From assembly GCF_964063325.1 (NCBI RefSeq), contig NZ_OZ061315.1:124001-188000 (forward strand): DNA of 64,000 nt, read 5' to 3'. The notes beneath the pieces were generated by a model. It was not told the DNA's origin, did no database searches, and saw only the letters and a program-made list of their open reading frames with translations. The first letter of the stretch is position 1; every line of letters begins with the position of its first letter. Of the stretch, positions 56,996-64,000 are shown one piece after another. Source of the DNA: Hafnia alvei. Lineage in GTDB: Bacteria > Pseudomonadota > Gammaproteobacteria > Enterobacterales > Enterobacteriaceae. The position numbers and the translations under genes are program-made.

Positions 56996-57963
56996 CGTGG
57001 CGTTTGTCCTTGATACACGTCGTCTAAAATCTCACGCGCGCCGCGCTCTAACAGTTCTTCTGCTAGAGAAACACCTAATTCAGCCGCCTGAGCGCGCGGC
57101 CCACGGCGTTCGCCTCGAATAATCAAAGTACCGTCAGGCTTGCCCACCAACGCTCGTAGCCATATTTCGTCGCCATTAAGCTCTGAATAGCTGCCGATAG
57201 GAACCTGGCAGCCACCTTCTAAACGCGTGTTCATGGCGCGTTCGGCGATAACTCGAGTTGCGGTATCGCTATCGTTTAACGGTGCGAGCAAAGCTTGGGT
57301 TTTTGCATCGTCCAATCGACATTCGATCCCGACGGCGCCTTGGCCTACGGCTGGCAAGGATTGTTCTGGTGGTAATGCATAGCGGATACGCTCTTCAAGC
57401 TCTAAGCGTTTTAAACCGGCAGCGGCCAGAATAATGGCATCGTAGTCACCGTTATCCAGCTTGGCTAATCGAGTCCCCACGTTACCGCGAAGATCGCGAA
57501 CGATAAGGTCTGGGCGGATCTCTCTAAGCTGGCACTGGCGGCGCAGGCTTGATGTGCCCACGACGCTGCCTTCAGGCAGGTCTTCAAGTCGAGCATACTT
57601 CGGTGACACAAAAGCATCGCGTGGATCTTCGCGCTCACAGATAGTCACCAGCCCTAAACCTTCAGGAAAAGCGACCGGCACATCTTTCATTGAGTGAACG
57701 GCAATATCGGCGCGTCCATCGAGCAAAGCAAGTTCCAACTCCTTGACGAACAAACCTTTGCCACCAACTTTTGCCAGCGGAGTGTCTAATAAAACGTCAC
57801 CACGCGTCACCATAGGCACCAGCTCCACGGTCAAATCCGGCCAATGGGCCTGCAGATGATCGCGCACATAATAGGCTTGCCATAACGCCAACGGGCTTTG
57901 TCGGGTGGCGATACGGAGGATCTGGTTTGGCTGAGGGGTTATTTCTAACATGTGAATATCCAT
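56992..57963 (-). CDS. hemC: Hydroxymethylbilane synthase (porphobilinogen deaminase) HemC
   Basis: Polymerises four porphobilinogens on a covalent dipyrromethane cofactor. 323 residues from the ATG at 57963, which has AGGA upstream; the ATG at 57951 (MLEITPQP) is closer to the E. coli length (313). Catalytic region: RIATRQSPLALWQA, VHSMKDVPV (with the substrate Asp nearby), GTSSLRRQCQL and the cofactor cysteine in EGGCQVPIGSY. First gene of hemCDXY, divergent from cyaA. Confidence 0.96.
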   Translation of the reverse strand: MDIHMLEITPQPNQILRIATRQSPLALWQAYYVRDHLQAHWPDLTVELVPMVTRGDVLLDTPLAKVGGKGLFVKELELALLDGRADIAVHSMKDVPVAFPEGLGLVTICEREDPRDAFVSPKYARLEDLPEGSVVGTSSLRRQCQLREIRPDLIVRDLRGNVGTRLAKLDNGDYDAIILAAAGLKRLELEERIRYALPPEQSLPAVGQGAVGIECRLDDAKTQALLAPLNDSDTATRVIAERAMNTRLEGGCQVPIGSYSELNGDEIWLRALVGKPDGTLIIRGERRGPRAQAAELGVSLAEELLERGAREILDDVYQGQTPR

Positions 57964-58139
57964 TTTTATCCTATGCTTCATCCTATCATTTTGTTCGCAA
58001 ACGTGCAGCGCTGGAACCTAATGGCTGTTTGGCGGGAAAATAATCAGGAAGGAGAATGGATGAAATAGTCGGTAAGATCAAAGACAAGAAAGGCGCTACA
58101 ATAAGTGTGTGGCTTTACATACTTTACGGTCAACCAGCA

Positions 58140-58161
58140 AGGTGTTAGATTGATCACGTTT
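58140..58161. promoter_or_regulatory. CRP-binding site upstream of cyaA
   Basis: AGGTGTTAGATTGATCACGTTT, nearly identical to the site that mediates CRP-cAMP repression of E. coli cyaA P2. A -10-like TACAAT is at 58097. Confidence 0.8.
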
Positions 58162-58255
58162 CCAGCAATTTCTTATTAAAACATTTCTTACCAGAAAAAC
58201 GGTAAGGTTCGGAAACAGGCTTCTCTCAGACACTGGAATAATCAGGCGAAACGTC

Positions 58256-60805
58256 TTGTACCTCTACATCGAGACACTGAAACAGAGACTGGATGCGATA
58301 AATCAACTTCGAGTTGATCGCGCTTTAGCGGCCATGGGGCCGGCCTTTCAACAGGTTTACAGTCTGCTGCCAACCCTATTGCATTACCACCATCCGCTGA
58401 TGCCGGGTTACCTTGATGGTAACGTTCCCCATGGCATTTGTTTCTACACGCCTGATGAAAATCAGCAAACCTACTTACATGAAATCGATCTTCGTTCTCC
58501 GGGCTCCATCGCGGCAGATCACCCAGGCCAATTGCCGATCACTGGCGTTTACTCAATGGGAAGCACCTCTTCTATTGGGCAAAGCTGTAGTTCGGATCTG
58601 GATATTTGGGTTTGCCACCAATCTTGGTTAGATGGCGAAGAGCGCAATCGGTTACAGCAAAAATGTACACAGCTGGAGAAATGGGCTGCGTCGCTGGGCG
58701 TTGAAGTGAGCTTCTTCCTTATCGATGAAAACCGTTTTCGTCATAACGAAAGCGGCAGTCTGGGTGGGGAAGACTGTGGGTCTACCCAGCATATCCTGTT
58801 GCTTGATGAATTCTATCGCACCGCGGTACGCCTAGCCGGCAAACGTATTCTGTGGAATATGGTGCCAAGCGAAGAGGAAGCACATTACGACGAATATGTG
58901 ATGTCGTTGTACTCGCAGGGCGCGCTTACCCCAAACGAATGGCTCGATCTTGGCGGTCTAAGCTCGCTGTCTGCTGAAGAATACTTCGGCGCTAGCCTGT
59001 GGCAACTCTATAAAAGCATCGATTCGCCGTACAAAGCGGTACTGAAAACGTTGTTGCTGGAAGCTTACTCATGGGAATATCCCAACGCTGAACTGCTGGC
59101 GATCACCATCAAACAACGTTTACATAAAGGTGAAATTGTTTCCTTCGGGCTCGATCCTTACTGCATGATGCTGGAACGTGTGACGCACTATCTTGAGCAA
59201 ATCAATGATACTGCGCGTCTCGATCTGGCTCGTCGTTGCTTCTATCTCAAAGTGTGTGAAAAGTTATCGCGCAGCCGAGCCTGCGTCGGCTGGCGTCGTG
59301 AGATTTTAAGCCAACTGGTTGAGTCTTGGGGCTGGAGTCAAGAGCGTATCGAAGTGCTTGATGACCGCGCCAATTGGAAAATTGAACGCGTGCGTGAAGC
59401 GCATAATGAGTTGTTAGACGCGATGATGCAGAGCTACCGCAACCTCATTCGCTTCGCACGCCGTAATAACCTAAGCGTGAGCGCTAGCCCGCAAGATATC
59501 GGGGTATTGACCCGTAAGCTTTACGCTGCGTTTGAAGCGTTGCCGGGTAAAGTGACGCTGGTAAACCCGCAAATTTCGCCGGATTTGTCAGAAAAGAACT
59601 TAACGTTTATTCATGTGCCGATTGGCCGTGCTAACCGCACCGGCTGGTACTTGTATAACCAAGCGCCGACTATCGATACCATCATTAGCCATCAGCCGTT
59701 GGAATATAACCGCTACTTAAACAAATTAGTGGCGTGGGCCTATTTTAACGGATTGTTGACGGCTGATACCAAGCTACACATCAAGAGCAACAATAACCTG
59801 TGCGATATCAATAAGCTTCAGAGCCTGGTGCATGATGTATCGCAGCATTTCCCTATTCGCTTGCCTGCGCCATCGCCAAAGGCCTTATACAGCCCGTGTG
59901 AGATCCGCCATTTGGCGATTATCGTCAACTTGGAAAATGATCCAACGGCCGCTTTCCGCAATCAGGTGGTGCATTTTGATTTCCGTAAACTGGATGTCTT
60001 TAGCTTTGGTCAGCAGCAACAATGCTTAGTTGGCAGTATCGACCTGCTGTACCGCAACTCGTGGAATGAAGTGCGTACCCTGCATTTCAGCGGTGAACAG
60101 GCGGTATTAGAAGCGCTGAAAACCATCTTAGGCAAAATGCATCAGGATGCCGCACCGCCGGAATCCGTTGAAGTCTTGTGCTACAGCCAGCATTTGCGCG
60201 GGCTAATCCGTACCCGTCTACAACAGCTGGTTTCTGAGTGTATTGACCTGCGCTTGTCTAGCACACGTTTAGAGCCGGGGCGTTTTAAAGCCGTACGCGT
60301 CGCGGGGCAAACGTGGGGATTGTTCTTTGAACGTCTGAGCGTATCGGTGCAGAAATTGGAAAATGCGGTTGAATTCTATGGCGCCATTTCTAATAACAAG
60401 CTACATGGTCTTTCTATTCAGGTGGAAACCGAACAGGTGCATTTGCCAGCCGTGGTTGATGGTTATGCCAGCGAAGGGATAATCCAATTCTTCTTTGAAG
60501 ATGGGGATAACGACGGGTTTAACATCTACATTCTGGATGAAACCAACCGTGTGGAAGTTTATCACCACTGCGAAGGCAGCAAAGAGGAGCTGGTGCGCGA
60601 CGTTAGCCGTTTCTATTCGTCATCGCATGACCGCTTCACCTACGGTTCCAGCTTTATCAACTTTAACCTGCCGCAGTTCTATCAGATCGTCAACGCCGAT
60701 GGTCGTTCTCAGGTGATGCCGTTCCGTACCAACGTATTGCCACAGTGCAACGTCAATGACGACAACGACGGTACGCCGCTTAAGCAACAGTTCCAGCTGC
60801 ATTAA
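58256..60805 (+). CDS. cyaA: Class I adenylate cyclase CyaA
   Basis: Makes cAMP from ATP for CRP; its activity is tuned by phosphorylated EIIA-Glc. 849 residues (E. coli 848). N-terminal nucleotidyltransferase catalytic domain with GSTSSIGQSCSSDLDIWVCH (Gly-Ser and two Asp of the metal site) and GGEDCGSTQHILLLDEFY; C-terminal glucose-regulatory half from about residue 550. The start is TTG at 58256, as in E. coli, giving MYLYIETLKQRLDAI after AGGCG; the rare start limits expression. CRP site 95 bases upstream. Confidence 0.97.
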   Translation: MYLYIETLKQRLDAINQLRVDRALAAMGPAFQQVYSLLPTLLHYHHPLMPGYLDGNVPHGICFYTPDENQQTYLHEIDLRSPGSIAADHPGQLPITGVYSMGSTSSIGQSCSSDLDIWVCHQSWLDGEERNRLQQKCTQLEKWAASLGVEVSFFLIDENRFRHNESGSLGGEDCGSTQHILLLDEFYRTAVRLAGKRILWNMVPSEEEAHYDEYVMSLYSQGALTPNEWLDLGGLSSLSAEEYFGASLWQLYKSIDSPYKAVLKTLLLEAYSWEYPNAELLAITIKQRLHKGEIVSFGLDPYCMMLERVTHYLEQINDTARLDLARRCFYLKVCEKLSRSRACVGWRREILSQLVESWGWSQERIEVLDDRANWKIERVREAHNELLDAMMQSYRNLIRFARRNNLSVSASPQDIGVLTRKLYAAFEALPGKVTLVNPQISPDLSEKNLTFIHVPIGRANRTGWYLYNQAPTIDTIISHQPLEYNRYLNKLVAWAYFNGLLTADTKLHIKSNNNLCDINKLQSLVHDVSQHFPIRLPAPSPKALYSPCEIRHLAIIVNLENDPTAAFRNQVVHFDFRKLDVFSFGQQQQCLVGSIDLLYRNSWNEVRTLHFSGEQAVLEALKTILGKMHQDAAPPESVEVLCYSQHLRGLIRTRLQQLVSECIDLRLSSTRLEPGRFKAVRVAGQTWGLFFERLSVSVQKLENAVEFYGAISNNKLHGLSIQVETEQVHLPAVVDGYASEGIIQFFFEDGDNDGFNIYILDETNRVEVYHHCEGSKEELVRDVSRFYSSSHDRFTYGSSFINFNLPQFYQIVNADGRSQVMPFRTNVLPQCNVNDDNDGTPLKQQFQLH

Positions 60806-60884
60806 TCTTAAGTACAGCACCACTCCAATTCTTCCCTATTCAGCGGAGAGTTGGAGTGGGCGCTGATGCCGTTCGCGTTTCGGC

Positions 60885-61211
60885 TTATGCCGAAATTACC
60901 ACATCTTCTTCGCCAGACTGTGCTCTGCATGCGGTTGACAGCAAAGCATAAAACTCTTCTCCGCTGCGATCGCAAATCCAGCTATCATCACGCAGGCTGA
61001 AGTGGTAACCGCCAGCTTTCGTGGCGAGCCATACCTGATGCAAGGGCTCCTGACGGTTGATCACGATTTTGCTGCCATTTTCGAAGGTCAGCGTCATCAC
61101 TCCGCCATTGGTTTCATAGTCGATGTCGGCATCACCTTCATAAGCGTCAATGGCCTCTTCGATGTTTAACATCAGCTTATCTGCTAACTGGTGAAACTCG
61201 GTATCGTTCAT
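60885..61211 (-). CDS. cyaY: Bacterial frataxin CyaY
   Basis: Iron-binding regulator of IscS-dependent Fe-S assembly. 108 residues; acidic helix 1 (ATEEAIDAYEGDADID region, acidic Asp/Glu), then TLTFENGSKIVINRQEPLHQVWLA and DSWICDRSGEEFY, diagnostic of frataxin. The ATG at 61211 has AGGA eight bases upstream; an ATG two codons earlier is too close to it. Convergent with cyaA; divergent from lptM. Confidence 0.96.
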   Translation of the reverse strand: MNDTEFHQLADKLMLNIEEAIDAYEGDADIDYETNGGVMTLTFENGSKIVINRQEPLHQVWLATKAGGYHFSLRDDSWICDRSGEEFYALLSTACRAQSGEEDVVISA

Positions 61212-61304
61212 AATCATTTCCTATTGCTTTTCAGGGTCCAACTGCGATTATAGAGAGCTTATAGGTAGGATTCACACGCATTAATACAATAAATGGTAAT
61301 GACC

Positions 61305-61508
61305 ATGAAAAAACAATTTCGTTGGGCCTTGGTGGCTGTTTCCCTATTCGGCCTTGCTGGTTGCGGTTTGAAAGGGCCTTTATACTTTCCTCCGGCTGAT
61401 GCCCCTGCGGCGTCGAAGAGCCAGCCAGACACACAAACTAACGCGCCTGCTGCAAATCAGGGCGCGAATACACCGTCTAATGTTGCCGGTGTAGAGCAAG
61501 GCCAATAA
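61305..61508 (+). CDS. lptM: LPS assembly lipoprotein LptM (YifL)
   Basis: 67-residue outer-membrane lipoprotein that assists LptD disulfide maturation in LptDE. The signal peptide MKKQFRWALVAVSLFGLAGC has a lipobox LAGC, followed directly by the conserved GLKGPLYFPPAD; the C-terminal half is a low-complexity Pro/Ala/Asn tail. The start MKKQF was chosen as the shortest good signal; ATGs at 61293 and 61299 are in frame. First gene of lptM-dapF-yigA-xerC. Confidence 0.93.
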   Translation: MKKQFRWALVAVSLFGLAGCGLKGPLYFPPADAPAASKSQPDTQTNAPAANQGANTPSNVAGVEQGQ

Positions 61509-61581
61509 TCCACGATAGCGAGAACTGTCAGGATGTTAGTTCGGTGACCACGGAAGTTAAGGCGTAGAGTGAGAGGTAGTT

Positions 61582-62406
61582 ATGCAGTTCTCTAAAATGC
61601 ACGGTTTAGGCAACGATTTCATGGTCGTTGATGCTGTTACACAAAACGTATACTTCTCGCCGGAGCTTATCCGCCGTCTATCCGATCGACATAACGGCGT
61701 AGGTTTTGATCAGATGCTGATCGTTGAACCGCCCTACGATCCTGATTTAGATTTTCACTATCGTATTTTCAACGCCGATGGGAGCGAAGTTGCGCAGTGT
61801 GGTAACGGTGCGCGCTGTTTTGCTCGTTTCGTACGCTTGAAAGGGCTAACCAACAAACGTGAAATTCGTGTGAGCACGCAAAATGGCCGGATGGTGCTCA
61901 AGGTCAGCGATGACGAATTGGTCACGGTGAATATGGGCGAGCCGATTTTCGAGCCGTCTAAGATCCCATTCAAAGCCGTGAAAGCGGAAAAGACCTATAT
62001 CATGCGCGCGTCTGAACATACTATCCTGTGCGGCGCGGTATCGATGGGGAATCCCCACTGCGTGCTTCAGGTTGATGACGTTGAAACGGCGCTGGTGGAA
62101 ACCATCGGCCCGGTACTTGAAAGCCATGAACGCTTCCCTGAACGCGTTAACGTGGGTTTCATGCAGGTCATTAACCGTAATCAGATCAAACTACGGGTGT
62201 ATGAACGCGGTGCAGGTGAAACTCAGGCCTGCGGCAGCGGCGCTTGTGCGGCGGTTGCCGTGGGGATCCAGCAAGGCTTGCTGGATGAAAACGTTCAGGT
62301 TGATCTTCCCGGCGGACGTTTGCAAATTCGCTGGAAAGGGCCTGATAACCCACTGTTTATGACGGGCCCCGCGACCCACGTTTATGATGGGTTTATACAC
62401 CTGTAA
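61582..62406 (+). CDS. dapF: Diaminopimelate epimerase DapF
   Basis: Converts LL- to meso-diaminopimelate for peptidoglycan and lysine. 274 residues, same as E. coli. The catalytic cysteines are in QCGNGARC (Cys73) and TQACGSGACA (Cys217), and MHGLGNDFMVVD is N-terminal. GAGAGG precedes the ATG. Confidence 0.97.
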   Translation: MQFSKMHGLGNDFMVVDAVTQNVYFSPELIRRLSDRHNGVGFDQMLIVEPPYDPDLDFHYRIFNADGSEVAQCGNGARCFARFVRLKGLTNKREIRVSTQNGRMVLKVSDDELVTVNMGEPIFEPSKIPFKAVKAEKTYIMRASEHTILCGAVSMGNPHCVLQVDDVETALVETIGPVLESHERFPERVNVGFMQVINRNQIKLRVYERGAGETQACGSGACAAVAVGIQQGLLDENVQVDLPGGRLQIRWKGPDNPLFMTGPATHVYDGFIHL

Positions 62407-62438
62407 TTCATACGTTTATGAGTGAGCGATAGACAACT

Positions 62439-63143
62439 ATGAGCGACATCGAAGATCGGGTATTGGATAATCTGGCGCTAAGTGACGCGCAGGTGATGGA
62501 GTATCTGCGACAGAACCCTGACTTCTTCATTCGTAATGCACGCAATGTTGAGCAGATGCAGATCCCTCATCCGGTGCGTGGTGCTGTTTCATTAGTTGAA
62601 TGGCAACTGAACCGACAACGTCAGCACATCTTCAATTTGGAAGAAGAGATCACGCTGCTGATGGAACAGGCCAGCGCCAATGAAGTTCTGTTTAATCGCC
62701 TACTTGAGCTCCAAGGGCATCTTGCAGGCGCAGAAAGCCTTGCCGATTTCCTCCAACGGTTTAACCGCTGGGCACGCTCTCTTGGGTTAGCCGGTGCCAA
62801 TATTCGTTTGTTTAGCGACAAATGGTATCTAAATGCGCCTTCTGACTTTGCTCATTTAGCTTTATCGCGCAATGAATTTGAAATGATGCGAATTCAGCGT
62901 TTGGGGAACCAAAATCACTATCTCGGCACCCTGAATGGCCCCGAGCTACTGTTGGTTTTGCCTCAGGCGAAAATGGTTGGTTCAGTCGCGCTTTCTCTGC
63001 TGGGTGAGTTTGGTGACTTAGGCCTGATTATCTTCAGCAGTCGCGATAGCCATCACTACCAGCAGGGCCAAGGCACCGTGTTGCTTGATCAGCTCGCATT
63101 GCTGATGCCGGGGCTAATCAGCCGCTGGATTGAACGTCAATGA
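62439..63143 (+). CDS. yigA: DUF484 (GAF-like) protein YigA
   Basis: 234-residue conserved protein of unknown function. The N-terminal DAQVMEYLRQNPDFFIRN and HPVRGAVSLVEWQLNRQRQ, a coiled-coil segment (about residues 50-80), then a GAF-like domain. The start overlaps nothing, with 32 bases after dapF; its stop overlaps the xerC start (ATGA), as in E. coli, suggesting coupled translation. Confidence 0.94.
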   Translation: MSDIEDRVLDNLALSDAQVMEYLRQNPDFFIRNARNVEQMQIPHPVRGAVSLVEWQLNRQRQHIFNLEEEITLLMEQASANEVLFNRLLELQGHLAGAESLADFLQRFNRWARSLGLAGANIRLFSDKWYLNAPSDFAHLALSRNEFEMMRIQRLGNQNHYLGTLNGPELLLVLPQAKMVGSVALSLLGEFGDLGLIIFSSRDSHHYQQGQGTVLLDQLALLMPGLISRWIERQ

Positions 63144-64000
63144 GCAGCGATACTCAGGCGCTGGAACTGCCGGTTGAGGCATTCCTGCGCTTTTTGCGCG
63201 TTGAGCGCCAGCTTAGCCCGCACACCATCGAAAGCTATCATCATCAACTGACGGCCATCATTGAGATTGTTGCCCCTGCTGGTTTACGCGATTGGCGGCA
63301 ACTCGATGCAACTCAAGTGCGCATGATTATCGCGCGTAGCAAGCGAAAAGGCCTTGAGGCTGCAAGCCTTGCCCTGCGTTTGTCGGCGCTACGCAGCTTT
63401 ATTGACTGGCAGGTGAGCCAAGGTGTGATGTCGGTTAATCCGGCGAAAGGCATTAGCGCACCTAAACAGGCTCGTCACTTACCCAAAAATCTCGACGTTG
63501 ATGACGTAAATCGTTTGCTCGATATTGATGCGAACGATCCCCTTGCCGTACGCGATCGCACCATGCTGGAAGTGATGTATGGCGCGGGTCTGCGTCTTTC
63601 CGAATTGGTAGGGTTAGACTGTCGCCACATGAATATGGCTTCGGGCGAAGTGTGGGTGATGGGGAAGGGGAGCAAAGAGCGAAAGCTGCCGATTGGACGT
63701 ACTGCCATTCATTGGCTGGAACAGTGGCTGCCACTGCGTGAGATTTACGATCCGGTAGATGACGCTGTTTTTGTATCTAAGTTGGGTAAGCGTATTTCTG
63801 TACGAAGCGTGCAAAAGCGTTTTGCTGAATGGGGCGTTAAACAAGGCGTCACCAGCCATATTAACCCGCATAAGCTCCGCCACTCCTTTGCGACGCATAT
63901 GCTCGAATCCAGTGGCGATCTGCGTGCAGTGCAAGAACTGCTGGGTCATGCGAATCTGACTACCACCCAAATCTATACCCACCTCGATTTCCAACATTTG
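63140..64000 (+). CDS. xerC: Tyrosine recombinase XerC (runs off the window end)
   Basis: Works with XerD and FtsK to resolve chromosome dimers at dif. The ATG at 63140 overlaps the yigA stop (ATGA). The window covers 287 codons; about 11-15 residues are lost at the 3' side relative to E. coli (298). An N-terminal SAM-like core-binding domain is followed by the catalytic domain: Arg in GAGLRLSELVGL, Lys in GKGSKERKLP, HKLRHSFATHM (His, Arg) and the LLGHANLTTTQIYTH segment holding the His and the nucleophilic Tyr. All catalytic residues are therefore present. Confidence 0.96.
   Translation, partial: MSSDTQALELPVEAFLRFLRVERQLSPHTIESYHHQLTAIIEIVAPAGLRDWRQLDATQVRMIIARSKRKGLEAASLALRLSALRSFIDWQVSQGVMSVNPAKGISAPKQARHLPKNLDVDDVNRLLDIDANDPLAVRDRTMLEVMYGAGLRLSELVGLDCRHMNMASGEVWVMGKGSKERKLPIGRTAIHWLEQWLPLREIYDPVDDAVFVSKLGKRISVRSVQKRFAEWGVKQGVTSHINPHKLRHSFATHMLESSGDLRAVQELLGHANLTTTQIYTHLDFQHL

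Noticed and set aside
60820..60859. CCACTCCAA...TTGGAGTGG inverted repeat between cyaA and cyaY as a terminator
   Set aside because: Long loop and no T-run; it may be a weak 3' structure but was not called.

Overview
The window is chromosomal DNA from a member of the Enterobacterales. Gene content and order follow the Escherichia coli oxyR-to-rrnB and rrnC-to-xerC blocks closely. The 16S rRNA gene carries variable-region motifs that I associate with Hafnia/Obesumbacterium (Hafniaceae). That genus call is from memory and is an inference. Nearly all genes are recognisable housekeeping genes; there is no prophage, insertion sequence or CRISPR array.

Layout: (1) 1-7412: oxyR end, sthA, fabR, yijD, trmA, then a cobalamin-riboswitch-controlled btuB overlapping murI. 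(2) 7440-13462: a complete rRNA operon (P1/P2, 16S, tRNA-Ile, tRNA-Ala, 23S, 5S, tRNA-Asp, tRNA-Trp, terminator). (3) 13604-16452: hdfR, maoP, comM. (4) 16790-27493: an MFS carboxylate-type transporter, then the branched-chain amino acid block ilvL-GMEDA, ilvY and ilvC. Here ilvG is intact, so acetolactate synthase II should be functional. (5) 27571-32124: ppiC, an accessory set of a PLP dehydratase, a Rid protein and a divergent YheO-type regulator, then rep. (6) 32365-34783: an AT-rich accessory island (amidohydrolase, MarC-like membrane protein, MarR regulator) between rep and gppA. (7) 34879-39869: gppA, rhlB, trxA, rho. (8) 40151-52202: the enterobacterial common antigen operon wecA-wzzE-wecBC-rffG-wecDE-wzxE-wecF-wzyE-wecG, lacking rffH. 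(9) 52459-53145: tRNA cluster Arg-His-Leu-Pro-Pro, with the Pro gene duplicated. (10) 53312-53788: the small RNA GlmZ with a sigma-54 promoter and two GlrR-type sites. (11) 53847-64000: hemYXDC, divergent cyaA with a CRP site, cyaY, lptM, dapF, yigA and the start of xerC.

The most noteworthy points are these. The murI-rrn-hdfR junction joins the left flank of E. coli rrnB to the right flank of rrnC. The rep-gppA accessory island has long perfect inverted repeats before each of its transcription units. The dehydratase/Rid/regulator module is self-consistent. A 16-bp double met-box palindrome sits ahead of the B12 riboswitch. rffH and yifK are absent from their usual places. I found no clear evidence of a wholly undescribed system; the rep-gppA island is the best candidate for uncharacterised biology.
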